From: Alphaproteobacteria bacterium MarineAlpha10_Bin2
GTDB taxonomy: Bacteria; Pseudomonadota; Alphaproteobacteria; UBA828
Direction: 5' to 3'
DNA: 14,425 nt
Assembly (NCBI GenBank): GCA_002937555.1
Contig: PTKB01000033.1
Coordinates: forward strand, 1-14,425
Below are positions 1 to 7,697 of this stretch, piece after piece. The translations under genes and the position numbers were made by a program. The notes beneath the pieces are model-generated. The model had not been told where the DNA came from and searched no databases. It saw only the letters and a list, made by a program, of their open reading frames with translations. Position 1 is the stretch's first letter; each line of letters starts with the position of its first letter.

Positions 1-710
1 AGCCGCGACGGCGCCTTCAAGAGGCCGGCGAGCAGCGCCGCCTCGGTGAGACCGACATCCCGCGCGGATTTGCCGAAATAGCGTTTCGCCGCCGCGTCGA
101 CGCCGTAGCTGCCGGCGCCGAGATAAACCCGGTTGAGATAAAGCGTCAGGATTTCGTCCTTGCTGAATTCGCGCTCCAGGCGAAAGGCGAGGAACAGCTC
201 CTGAACTTTACGCTCAAGGGATTTTGCCGGCGTCAGAAAGGCAATCTTGGCCAATTGCTGGGTGATGGTGCTGCCGCCTTCGCGCAACCGCCCGGCGGTG
301 ATATTGCGCCATATCGCGCGCAGCACGCCGATCACGTCCATGCCGCCATGTTCATAGAAGCGCCGGTCTTCGATGGCGACGACCGCTTGCGGCAGCAACG
401 GCGACATCTCGCGCACGGTTACGAATTCGCCCCAATGCGCGCCAAAACTCGCCAGTTTCGAACCGTCCGCGGCCAACAAGGTCACGGCCGGCGCACTCTT
501 GGGCCCGGTCAGGCTGTCGCTGTCGGGCAGGTCATGAGCGACATAGGCGATGAATCCGACGGCGACGATGGTCAGCCAGATCAGCGCAATCAGCGCCAGG
601 CGAATTTCCCGCCATGGGGAATTGCGCCGCTGCTTGGCGGGTTTCTTCTTCGGGCCGGCGTCTTTGGGCGCCGGTTTTTCCCCCGAGGACGCGGCTTTGG
701 ATTTAGCCAT
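1..710 (-). CDS. Class A penicillin-binding protein / peptidoglycan glycosyltransferase (GT51), 5' part only
   Basis: Partial gene, cut by the left edge; 236 codons are visible. It should polymerise lipid II into glycan strands at the outer face of the inner membrane, and probably crosslinks them through a transpeptidase domain lying outside the window. Seen: a Lys/Ala/Pro-rich cytoplasmic tail (residues 1-33), one membrane anchor (about 36-57), then the GT51 domain with VAIEDRRFYEHGG (catalytic Glu about 114), GGSTITQQLAK (145-155), the KSLERKVQE block with a second conserved Glu (about 171), and EILTLYLNRVYLGAGSYG followed by AAAKRYFGK. The start is the ATG at 710, 17 bp after the gyrB stop, with no clear Shine-Dalgarno, so it is probably read through from gyrB. 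The family (PBP1A-like) is clear. The exact subclass, and whether the transpeptidase domain is present, cannot be seen. Class A PBPs are usually 600-850 residues. Confidence 0.93.
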   Translation of the reverse strand, partial: MAKSKAASSGEKPAPKDAGPKKKPAKQRRNSPWREIRLALIALIWLTIVAVGFIAYVAHDLPDSDSLTGPKSAPAVTLLAADGSKLASFGAHWGEFVTVREMSPLLPQAVVAIEDRRFYEHGGMDVIGVLRAIWRNITAGRLREGGSTITQQLAKIAFLTPAKSLERKVQELFLAFRLEREFSKDEILTLYLNRVYLGAGSYGVDAAAKRYFGKSARDVGLTEAALLAGLLKAPSR

Positions 711-727
711 GGCCCGCACCCGAAGTC

Positions 728-3220
728 TCAGACGTCCAGATTGACGACCTTGAGCGCGTTGTTCTGGATGAATTCGCGGCGCGGCTCCACCACCTCGCCC
801 ATCAGGGTCGAGAAAATCTCGTCAGCCTCAAGCGCATCCTTGATTTCCACCCGGCGCAGCGTGCGGGCATCGGGATCGAGCGTGGTTTTCCACAACTGAT
901 CCGGATTCATCTCGCCGAGGCCTTTATAACGCTGAATGGAAAGACCCTTGCGCCCGGCCTGGTAGACCGCTTCCAGGAGCTTGGTCGGCGAGGTGATCTC
1001 ACGTTCCGAATCCTTACGCCGCAGGATCGCCGGGTGGCTGTAGATTTCCTGTAGGCTGGCGGCGAAACTGTCGAGTTTGCGCGCCTCTGGGGTGGTGATC
1101 AGCACCGAATCGATAATATGGGTTTCGGTGACGCTCCTGAGTGTGCGGCTGAATTTGAAGGCCCGGCCCTCCGGCAGGGTCACCGCCTCGCCCTGCCAGC
1201 CGCGCTCGATTTCGGACGAGAGTTTGTCGAGACGTCGGGCGATATAAACGGCCGCCGCCGCCGACTGTTCCGGATTGTTGAGAATGTCGGTGTTGAGCGC
1301 GCCGGCGATCGCCGCCTGTTCGACGATGCGCTGATCGATGCGCCGGGTCAGCGCCTTGACGAGGACATCGATTTCGCGCGCGGCATCGAGAATTTCGGCG
1401 AGGTCAGCGCCGGCGCGGTTCTCGCCGCCCTGGACCTCCAGTACGGTCTCCTCGAGGCCGGTCTCGATCAGATAGTTCTCGAGCTCGCGGTCGTCTTTCA
1501 GATAGCGCTCGCTGGCGCCGCGTTTCACCCGATAGAGCGGCGGCTGGGCGATGAACAAATGACCGTAATTGCCCGCGTGAGTAGGATCCTGAATGAGCTC
1601 GGGCATGTTGCGGAAGAAGAAGGTGAGCAACAGGGTGCGGATATGCGAGCCGTCGACGTCGGCATCGGTCATGATGATGATTTTGTCGTAGCGCAGCTTG
1701 GTGATATCGAATTCATCGACGCCGATGCCGGTGCCGAGCGCCGTGATGATGGTGCCGATTTCGGCCGAGTTCAGCATCTTCGCCAGGCGCGCCCGCTCGA
1801 CATTGAGAATCTTGCCGCGCAACGGGAGGACCGCCTGGTTGCGCCGGTCGCGACCCTGCTTGGCGGAGCCGCCCGCCGAATCGCCCTCGACCAGGAAGAG
1901 CTCGCATTTCTTCGGGTCGCGTTCCTGGCAGTCGGCAAGCTTGCCGGGCAGGCTGGAGACGCTGAGCACGCCCTTGCGGCGCGTCAATTCGCGCGCCTTG
2001 CGCGCCGCCTCGCGCGCCGCCGCCGCCTCGACCACTTTGGCGATGATGGTCTTGGCTTCGTTCGGATGCTCCTCGAACCATTGGCCGAGACGGTCGCCGA
2101 CGACGCTTTCCACCACCGGCCGCACTTCGGAGCTCACCAGCTTCTCTTTGGTTTGCGAGGAGAATTTCGGGTCCGGCACTTTGACCGAAAGGATACAAGT
2201 GAGCCCTTCGCGCGCGTCGTCGCCGGATATCGAGACCTTCTCCTTCTTGGCCAATCCGCTTTGCGCCGCATAGGCATTGACGCAGCGCGTCAGCGCGCTG
2301 CGAAAGCCGGCCAGATGGGTGCCGCCGTCCGCTTGGCGGATGTTGTTGGTGAAGCACAGCACCGTCTCGTGATAGCTGTCGTTCCACTGCATCGCCACCT
2401 GAACGACCATATTGTCCTTGTCGTCGATGAAGGTAATGGCGTCGCCGATCAGCGATTGCTTGGCCCGGTCGAGATATTCTACATAGGCGAGGATGCCGCC
2501 TTCGTAGCGCAGTTCCGAGACTTTGGGTTCGGCGGCGCGTTCGTCCGTGAGCGTGATCTTGACGTTGGCGTTGAGAAAGGCGAGCTCGCGCAGGCGATGC
2601 TCGAGCGTTTCGAAATCGAAATCGATCAGCGTGAACACGTTGTTGGACGGCAGGAATTTAACTTCGGTGCCGGTGCGATCCGATTCGCCGACCACCGCGA
2701 GCGGCTCTTCCGGCGCGCCATCGGCAAAGCGCATGAAATGCTCGCGGCCGTCGCGCCAAATGCGAAGCTCCAGCCATTCCGAGAGCGCGTTGACCACGGA
2801 GACGCCGACGCCGTGCAGGCCGCCCGATACCTTGTAGGTGTTTTGATCGAACTTCCCGCCGGCATGCAATTTGGTCATGATGACTTCGGCTGCCGAGACA
2901 CCCTCTTCTTCATGGATGCCGGTCGGCACGCCGCGGCCATTGTCGCGCACCGTCGCCGAGCCGTCGGCGTTCAGCGTGACATCGACCTCGTCGCAATACC
3001 CCGCCAGCGCCTCGTCTACCGCATTGTCGACCGCTTCGTAGATCATGCGATGCAGGCCCGAGCCGTCGTCGGTATCGCCGATATACATGCCCGGACGCTT
3101 GCGCACCGCATCGAGGCCGCGCAGCACTTTGATGGAATCGGCGCCGTAGCGGTCCTCTGCGCCGCCGTTGGCCAGCGGCGCGCCGCTTTCGGCCATGGGA
3201 TCGGTTGCCGGATCAGTCAT
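728..3220 (-). CDS. gyrB: DNA gyrase subunit B
   Basis: ATPase subunit of the type IIA topoisomerase that introduces negative supercoils with GyrA; cytoplasmic, 830 aa, close to the usual 800-830. Domains in order: GHKL ATPase with YEAVDNAVDEA (general-base Glu 62, Asn 66), RDNGRG (Asp 93) and the GGLHGVGVSVVN lid (133-144); transducer domain with the QTK loop (356-358); TOPRIM domain with EGDSAGGSAKQGRDRR (Glu 445) and the acidic DADVD motif (519-523); tail with QRYKGLGEMNPDQLW from about 763. The quinolone-associated positions in EGDSAGG and KILNVERAR look wild type. The ATG at 3220 overlaps the end of recF by 8 nt (ATGACTGA), and AGG lies 6 nt before it. It is the third gene of the dnaN-recF-gyrB block. 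Having gyrB after recF is a widespread bacterial arrangement. Confidence 0.99.
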   Translation of the reverse strand: MTDPATDPMAESGAPLANGGAEDRYGADSIKVLRGLDAVRKRPGMYIGDTDDGSGLHRMIYEAVDNAVDEALAGYCDEVDVTLNADGSATVRDNGRGVPTGIHEEEGVSAAEVIMTKLHAGGKFDQNTYKVSGGLHGVGVSVVNALSEWLELRIWRDGREHFMRFADGAPEEPLAVVGESDRTGTEVKFLPSNNVFTLIDFDFETLEHRLRELAFLNANVKITLTDERAAEPKVSELRYEGGILAYVEYLDRAKQSLIGDAITFIDDKDNMVVQVAMQWNDSYHETVLCFTNNIRQADGGTHLAGFRSALTRCVNAYAAQSGLAKKEKVSISGDDAREGLTCILSVKVPDPKFSSQTKEKLVSSEVRPVVESVVGDRLGQWFEEHPNEAKTIIAKVVEAAAAREAARKARELTRRKGVLSVSSLPGKLADCQERDPKKCELFLVEGDSAGGSAKQGRDRRNQAVLPLRGKILNVERARLAKMLNSAEIGTIITALGTGIGVDEFDITKLRYDKIIIMTDADVDGSHIRTLLLTFFFRNMPELIQDPTHAGNYGHLFIAQPPLYRVKRGASERYLKDDRELENYLIETGLEETVLEVQGGENRAGADLAEILDAAREIDVLVKALTRRIDQRIVEQAAIAGALNTDILNNPEQSAAAAVYIARRLDKLSSEIERGWQGEAVTLPEGRAFKFSRTLRSVTETHIIDSVLITTPEARKLDSFAASLQEIYSHPAILRRKDSEREITSPTKLLEAVYQAGRKGLSIQRYKGLGEMNPDQLWKTTLDPDARTLRRVEIKDALEADEIFSTLMGEVVEPRREFIQNNALKVVNLDV

Positions 3221-4418
3221 AGCTGGCCTGTTGTTGGATTTGGCCGTTCACCACGGCATGGAACTGTGCGCTCCCTTCGAGGGGTGCGAACAGAGACGCA
3301 TCCGTGCCGGTCAACCAGGTCTGGGCGCCGAGATCGTGGATCGCCTCGAACAAGGCGGCGCGCCGCGATTGATCGAGATGGGCAGCGATCTCATCGAGCA
3401 ACAACACCGGCACCCGGCCCTTGAGGCGGGCAAGGAGGCGGCCATGAGCGAGAATGAGAGAAATCAAAATGGCTTTCTGTTCGCCCGTCGACGCCTGCTC
3501 GGCAGGCGGGCCGTCGGCGCTCAGGCGGGCGAAAAGATCGCTCCGATGCACGCCTTCCGAGGTGCCGCTGTCGCGGTCCTCGGCGCGCGCTTTGCCGAGC
3601 GCATCGCGGTAACTTTCTTCGACGTCGATCGCCGGGCGCGCATCGAGCGAATCCTCGATGACGCCATGCACGGCGATTTCCGGATGCGGGAAGGACCCGG
3701 TTTCCTCGTCGAGGGCGCGTTTCAGCCGCGCCACCAAGTCGAGGCGCGCCGCCGCAATGGCCACGGCGCGCTCCGCCATATTCCGCTCCAGCGCGCCGAG
3801 CCAGGTATCGTCGCCGCGCGTCTCGCGCAACAGCCGGGTACGCTCGCGCCGCGCCTTGTCATAGGCCTGTATGCGCCCGGCATGGGCGGGATCGAAGGCG
3901 TATACCAGGCGGTCCAAAAAGCGCCGCCGGCCGGACGATGCTTCGAGAAAGAGACGGTCCATTGCCGGCGTCAGCCAGACCATCGAGACATGTTCCGAGA
4001 GCGCCGTTTGGCTGCGCGCCGTTTGGCCGTCGATACGCACAGTGCGGCGCTCGCCATCGGCTGCGGCCCATCCGACGCCGACCGAAAGCGGGCCATGCGG
4101 CGTCGCGAACTCGGCCGCGACCGCCCATTCACGCGCCGCGCCGTCGTGCCCTCCGGCGGCGCTTTCGCGGCGGCGCGAGATATCCGCCAACCGAGCGCCG
4201 CGCAATCCGCGCCCCGGGCTCAGCAGCGAAAGTGCTTCCAGGAGGTTCGTCTTGCCGGCGCCGTTCGCGCCGGTCAGAACCACAAGCCCCGGCTCGGGCT
4301 CGAGACGCAGCGCGCCATAGCACCGGAAATCGCTCAACGTCACACGGCTGATGGCGAGACGCGGCGCGCCTGGCGAACCGTTCGGAGATTGCATTGCGTA
4401 AGACAGTGCGGCGCTCAC
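3213..4418 (-). CDS. recF: DNA replication/repair protein RecF
   Basis: SMC/ABC-type ATPase that with RecO and RecR loads RecA at single-strand gaps and helps restart stalled forks; cytoplasmic. Counting from the GTG at 4418, Walker A is GANGAGKT (about 50-57), the ABC signature STGEQKA lies at about 310, and Walker B VPVLLLDE at about 336-343 is followed by the D-loop-like AAHLD and an LTGTDASLF segment. The length of 401 aa is slightly above the usual 360-390, owing to the N-terminus. The start is uncertain. The GTG at 4418 directly abuts the dnaN stop (TAAGTG) and suits translational coupling. The ATG at 4394 (codon 9) is an alternative, and conserved sequence (LAISRVTLSDFRCY) begins only near residue 21. 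The last 8 nt overlap gyrB, which supports one transcript and coupled translation. Confidence 0.97.
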   Translation of the reverse strand: MSAALSYAMQSPNGSPGAPRLAISRVTLSDFRCYGALRLEPEPGLVVLTGANGAGKTNLLEALSLLSPGRGLRGARLADISRRRESAAGGHDGAAREWAVAAEFATPHGPLSVGVGWAAADGERRTVRIDGQTARSQTALSEHVSMVWLTPAMDRLFLEASSGRRRFLDRLVYAFDPAHAGRIQAYDKARRERTRLLRETRGDDTWLGALERNMAERAVAIAAARLDLVARLKRALDEETGSFPHPEIAVHGVIEDSLDARPAIDVEESYRDALGKARAEDRDSGTSEGVHRSDLFARLSADGPPAEQASTGEQKAILISLILAHGRLLARLKGRVPVLLLDEIAAHLDQSRRAALFEAIHDLGAQTWLTGTDASLFAPLEGSAQFHAVVNGQIQQQASYD

Positions 4419-5540
4419 TTAAACCCGCATGGGCATGATGACATAAACGGCGTTTTCATCTTCCGAATCGCACACCAAGGTGGGCGACGCCGAATCGGCC
4501 AGGCGGAATTCGATGGTCTCGCCGGCAATTTGCTTGGCCATATCGAGGACATAGCGCGAGTTGAAGCCGATTTCGATTTTTTCCAGATTGTACTGGGCGT
4601 CGAGTTCTTCTGAGGCCGCACCGGCATCCGGGTTGGTTGCCGACAGCGTCATTTGCGAATCGTCGAGCGTAATTTTGATGGCGCGCGATTTCTCGGTCGA
4701 AATCGTCGACACCCGGTCGACCGCCTGGGTAAAGGCATTGTTGTCGACGGTCATGATCTTGTCGTTGGCCGACGGAATGACGCGCTCATAATCGGGAAAA
4801 GAGCCGTCGATCAATTTGGACGTCAGAATCGCGCCGTCGAGGGCAAAGCGGATCTTGCTGTCGGACAGCGCGATCATCACCTCGCCATCGCTTTCGTCGA
4901 TCAGCTTCCTCACTTCGGCCACGGTCTTGCGCGGAACGATGACGCCGGGAATATTTTCCGCGCCCGCCGGCAAGGCGGTATCGACCCGCGCAAGTCGGTG
5001 GCCGTCGGTCGCCACGGCGCGCAAACATGGGGTGCCCGCATTGTCCGCCGCATGCAAATAGATGCCGTTCAAATAATAACGCGTCTCCTCGGTCGAGATG
5101 GCGAAGCCGGTCTTGTCTATGAGGCGCCTCAGATCGGCGGCGGATACCGGAAAGCGATGCGGCAATTCACCCTCGGCCATGACCGGGAAGTCTTCGACCG
5201 GCAGGCACGCCAAGGTAAATCGCGACCGCCCGGAGCGGATTTCCAGCTTGCCGCCATCCTCAATCAGCGAAATCTCGATTTCCGAGCCTTCGGCCAATTT
5301 ACGCACGATATCGTAAATCATATGAGCCGATGTCGTGGTCGCGCCGGCCTGCGCCACATTGGCCGGCGCCGCCTCGATGACGGCGAGATCCATGTCGGTC
5401 GCCGTCAGGTGCAATTTCTCATCGTCACCGGCGTCGAGCCGGACATTGGAGAGAATGGGGATGGTGTTACGTCTTTCGACCACGCTCTGAACATGCCCGA
5501 GGGACTTCAGCAGCGCACTCCGTTCGATCGTCAATTTCAT
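4419..5540 (-). CDS. dnaN: DNA polymerase III sliding clamp (beta subunit)
   Basis: Ring-shaped homodimeric clamp that tethers Pol III and other partners to DNA. At 373 aa it matches the family (about 366-375). Seen: N-terminus MKLTIERSALLKSLGHVQ followed by VVERRNTIPILSNV, typical of clamp domain 1; HLTATDMDLAV; the domain 2 segment FAISTEETRYYLNGIYL followed by ATDGHRLA; domain 3 ending in the hallmark MPMRV next to the hydrophobic cleft that binds clamp-binding peptides. The start is the ATG at 5540. No convincing Shine-Dalgarno is visible just upstream. A 204-bp gap with a candidate promoter separates it from dnaA, so it can probably be transcribed independently of dnaA. It is the first gene of a block with recF and gyrB; the recF GTG touches its stop codon. 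Confidence 0.99.
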   Translation of the reverse strand: MKLTIERSALLKSLGHVQSVVERRNTIPILSNVRLDAGDDEKLHLTATDMDLAVIEAAPANVAQAGATTTSAHMIYDIVRKLAEGSEIEISLIEDGGKLEIRSGRSRFTLACLPVEDFPVMAEGELPHRFPVSAADLRRLIDKTGFAISTEETRYYLNGIYLHAADNAGTPCLRAVATDGHRLARVDTALPAGAENIPGVIVPRKTVAEVRKLIDESDGEVMIALSDSKIRFALDGAILTSKLIDGSFPDYERVIPSANDKIMTVDNNAFTQAVDRVSTISTEKSRAIKITLDDSQMTLSATNPDAGAASEELDAQYNLEKIEIGFNSRYVLDMAKQIAGETIEFRLADSASPTLVCDSEDENAVYVIMPMRV

Positions 5541-5678
5541 GGCAATACAATGCGTGTTAGCGATTTCAAATCAGCACGGTTTGGGCTTCAACAGGCGCCT
5601 CTCCGGCAGCGTTCGAGACGCTCCGAATCGGAACCCTCAAACCATACTCAAATATACCAGATAAGGGCCCAATTCGGC

Positions 5679-5707
5679 ACTAAAAACGCGCGTGAAATAG
5701 GCGTCAA
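5679..5707 (-). promoter_or_regulatory. Candidate sigma-70 type promoter for dnaN-recF-gyrB
   Basis: Read on the minus strand: TTGACG (-35, 5702-5707), a 17-nt spacer, then TTTAGT (-10, 5679-5684). The -35 matches consensus at 5 of 6 positions and the -10 at 4 of 6. It lies in the 204-bp dnaA-dnaN gap and would give a leader of about 130 nt before the dnaN ATG. A TATATT hexamer lies closer to dnaN but has no good partner at the right distance. The rpsT promoter in this window has the same -35 and spacing. This is inference from sequence only. Confidence 0.4.
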
Positions 5708-5744
5708 ATCGGCCTCGGAATTAGCGCTTCTGCGGCGCGATCGG

Positions 5745-7178
5745 CTAGCTTTCCAAGGTGCGCTTGAGAAGTTCGACGTCTTCCGCGATTGCGGCGTCGC
5801 TTTGGCGCAATTCCTCGATCTTGCGCACCGCGTGCATGACGGTGGTGTGATCGCGTCCGCCGAACTTGCGGCCGATTTCGGGCAGCGAGCGCGAAGTCAA
5901 CTGCTTGCTCAGGAACATCGCCACTTGGCGCGGCCGGGCGACTGCCCGGGCGCGGCGCTCGGACGACATTTCCGATAGTTTGATGTTGTAATGTTCCGCC
6001 ACCCGGCGCTGGATCTCCTCGATGGTGATGCGTCGCTCGCTTGCCCGCAACACGTCGCGCAGCACCTCCTTGGCCATTTCCAGGTCGATCTCGCGCCCCA
6101 CCAGGGTGGCGTGGGCGGTCACCCGGTTGAGGGCCATTTCCAGTTCGCGGATATTGCTGGTGATGCGGCGCGCCAAAAACTCCAACACGTCGCGCGGTAC
6201 GTCGATCGCGCCGATGGTCTCGATTTTCGCCAGCAGGATGCCGAGGCGGAGCTCGTAGGAGGTGGCGTGGATATCCGCCACCAGCCCCCAGCCGAGGCGC
6301 GAGCGCAAGCGCTCCTCCATGGCGTCGAGGTCGGACGGCGAGCGGTCGCCGGAAATAACGACCTGCCGGTTATGGTCGATCAACACGTTGAAAGTATGGA
6401 AGAATTCTTCCTGGGTGCTGTCCTTGCCGCAGATGAATTGAACATCGTCGATCATCAGCACGTCGGCGGAGCGGAACTGCTCCTTGAACGCCATGGTGTC
6501 TTTGTAGCGAACCGCGCGGACGAAGTGATACATGAATTTCTCGGCGGACAGATAAAGCACGCGGCGGCTCGGGTCGCGCTCACGAATATGACGCGCCATC
6601 GCATGCATGAGATGGGTCTTGCCGAGGCCGACGCCGCCATAGAGATAGAGCGGGTTAAAAGGCACATTGTCCGCTTCTGCGACCCGGCGCGCCGCCGCAT
6701 GGGCGAATTCATTGGGCTTGCCGACGACGAATTCCGAAAATCCAAAGCGCGGATTGAGCGGCGAGGAGAGGCCGTCATGATCCTCCTCGACCGCACGCAG
6801 GCGCAAAAACGAGCCCCGCGCCGGCAGCTCATCCGCTGCCGTTTCCGCCGCCGGGGCGTGCGCATCGCTCTTCGTCGCCGCGCCTGGTGCCGGTGCGGCA
6901 GCGGGGAACACGAAGACCTCGATCGTCACCAGCCGGACGTCCGGGTTCATCTCACGCCACAATTCACCGATGCGGTCGGCATAGCGCGCACTCACCCAAT
7001 CGCGCAGGAAGCGCGTCGGCGCGGCCACAAGGGCCTCGCCATTTTCGATACGCCTGAGCGTCAACGGCTTTAACCAGCTGCGAAAAGCGGCGTCGCCCAA
7101 TTCTTCTTGAAGGTGCGCACGGATGGCGGCCCATTGCTCTTCATGGAGCGGATGCGTGGTTTTAGCGCCGCCGGTCAT
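5745..7178 (-). CDS. dnaA: Chromosomal replication initiator protein DnaA
   Basis: AAA+ initiator that binds DnaA boxes at oriC, melts the DNA and recruits DnaB; it also acts as a transcription factor. 477 aa. Domains: I (about 10-90, with FRSWLKPL) for self- and helicase interaction; a short Ala/Pro-rich linker II (about 91-135); AAA+ domain III (about 140-345) with Walker A GGVGLGKTH (181-189), Walker B LMIDDVQF (241-248), an arginine-rich box RLRSRLGWG (289-297) and sensor II-like SNIRELEMALNR; domain IV (about 375-477) with the DNA-binding signature GRDHTTVMHAVRKI (441-454). All key residues appear intact. The ATG at 7178 follows the rhodanese stop by 3 nt, with only a weak GAGC-like element upstream, so co-transcription and coupled translation are likely. 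In Caulobacter dnaA is controlled by its leader and by GANTC methylation; whether that applies here is unknown. Confidence 0.99.
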   Translation of the reverse strand: MTGGAKTTHPLHEEQWAAIRAHLQEELGDAAFRSWLKPLTLRRIENGEALVAAPTRFLRDWVSARYADRIGELWREMNPDVRLVTIEVFVFPAAAPAPGAATKSDAHAPAAETAADELPARGSFLRLRAVEEDHDGLSSPLNPRFGFSEFVVGKPNEFAHAAARRVAEADNVPFNPLYLYGGVGLGKTHLMHAMARHIRERDPSRRVLYLSAEKFMYHFVRAVRYKDTMAFKEQFRSADVLMIDDVQFICGKDSTQEEFFHTFNVLIDHNRQVVISGDRSPSDLDAMEERLRSRLGWGLVADIHATSYELRLGILLAKIETIGAIDVPRDVLEFLARRITSNIRELEMALNRVTAHATLVGREIDLEMAKEVLRDVLRASERRITIEEIQRRVAEHYNIKLSEMSSERRARAVARPRQVAMFLSKQLTSRSLPEIGRKFGGRDHTTVMHAVRKIEELRQSDAAIAEDVELLKRTLES

Positions 7179-7181
7179 CGC

Positions 7182-7697
7182 TCAGCTCTGGACCCAGGGA
7201 AGCGCGCGCATTTTCCAGCCGGAGATTGTACCGCGGTGCTTGTCCCCGTCCGACGGGCCTTCGAACCCTTCGATCACATTGTAACAATTGGCGAAACCCT
7301 CAGCGGTGCACAATTCGGCCGCCGATGCCGAGCGTGCGCCGCTGCGGCAGATAAAGAGCACAGGCGCCGAAGGCGTCACCCCGGCGGCCGTCAAGTCGGC
7401 GGCGAATGTTTGGTTTTGCGACATGTCGGGAAAGCGCTGCCAGGAAATCAGCAGCGTCTTCTTACCGAGCGAATCAAGATCCGGCAGGCCGACAAAATTC
7501 CACTCGGCGTCGGTGCGTACATCGACCAGGACGGCGTCGTCATCGTCTGCGAGAAGTTGCCAGGCTTCGTCCGGCGTGACGTCGCCGGCATAAGAGTAGC
7601 CGGGCGCAAGCCGTTCCTTGGCTCTGCTTCGCAAACTATCCTGATCGACCCCCACCGTTTCTCCCGGCGCAATATTATTGTTGGCAATAATGCTCAT
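7182..7697 (-). CDS. Single-domain rhodanese-like sulfurtransferase
   Basis: 171 aa with one rhodanese domain (about 35-170). VLVDVRTDAEW (56-66) is the conserved CH2A-like region. The active-site loop CRSGARS (117-123) carries the catalytic Cys 117 that would hold a persulfide. The tail HRGTISGWKMRALPW is typical of single-domain cytoplasmic rhodaneses in proteobacteria. There is no signal peptide or membrane segment; residues 1-34 are polar and poorly conserved in appearance. Such proteins move sulfane sulfur between donors and acceptors, but the partner cannot be read from sequence. The start is the ATG at 7697 with no strong Shine-Dalgarno. Its stop lies 3 nt before the dnaA start, making it the apparent first cistron of a rhodanese-dnaA unit. 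In many alphaproteobacteria rpsT directly neighbours dnaA; here this gene sits between them. Confidence 0.92.
   Translation of the reverse strand: MSIIANNNIAPGETVGVDQDSLRSRAKERLAPGYSYAGDVTPDEAWQLLADDDDAVLVDVRTDAEWNFVGLPDLDSLGKKTLLISWQRFPDMSQNQTFAADLTAAGVTPSAPVLFICRSGARSASAAELCTAEGFANCYNVIEGFEGPSDGDKHRGTISGWKMRALPWVQS

Noticed and set aside
1118..3424. A 768-codon open frame on the plus strand, antisense to gyrB and the end of recF
   Set aside because: Its product has no recognisable domain and an odd composition. It is the mirror of a strongly conserved high-GC gene, where long antisense frames are common.
5541..5744. Possible origin or regulatory RNA in the dnaA-dnaN gap
   Set aside because: No DnaA boxes or convincing hairpins were seen. 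Only a candidate promoter can be supported.
3168..7073. Long plus-strand open frames at 3168-4613, 4653-5978 and 5991-7073
   Set aside because: They lie antisense to recF, dnaN and dnaA, which are certain genes. The translations show no family motifs and no ribosome sites.
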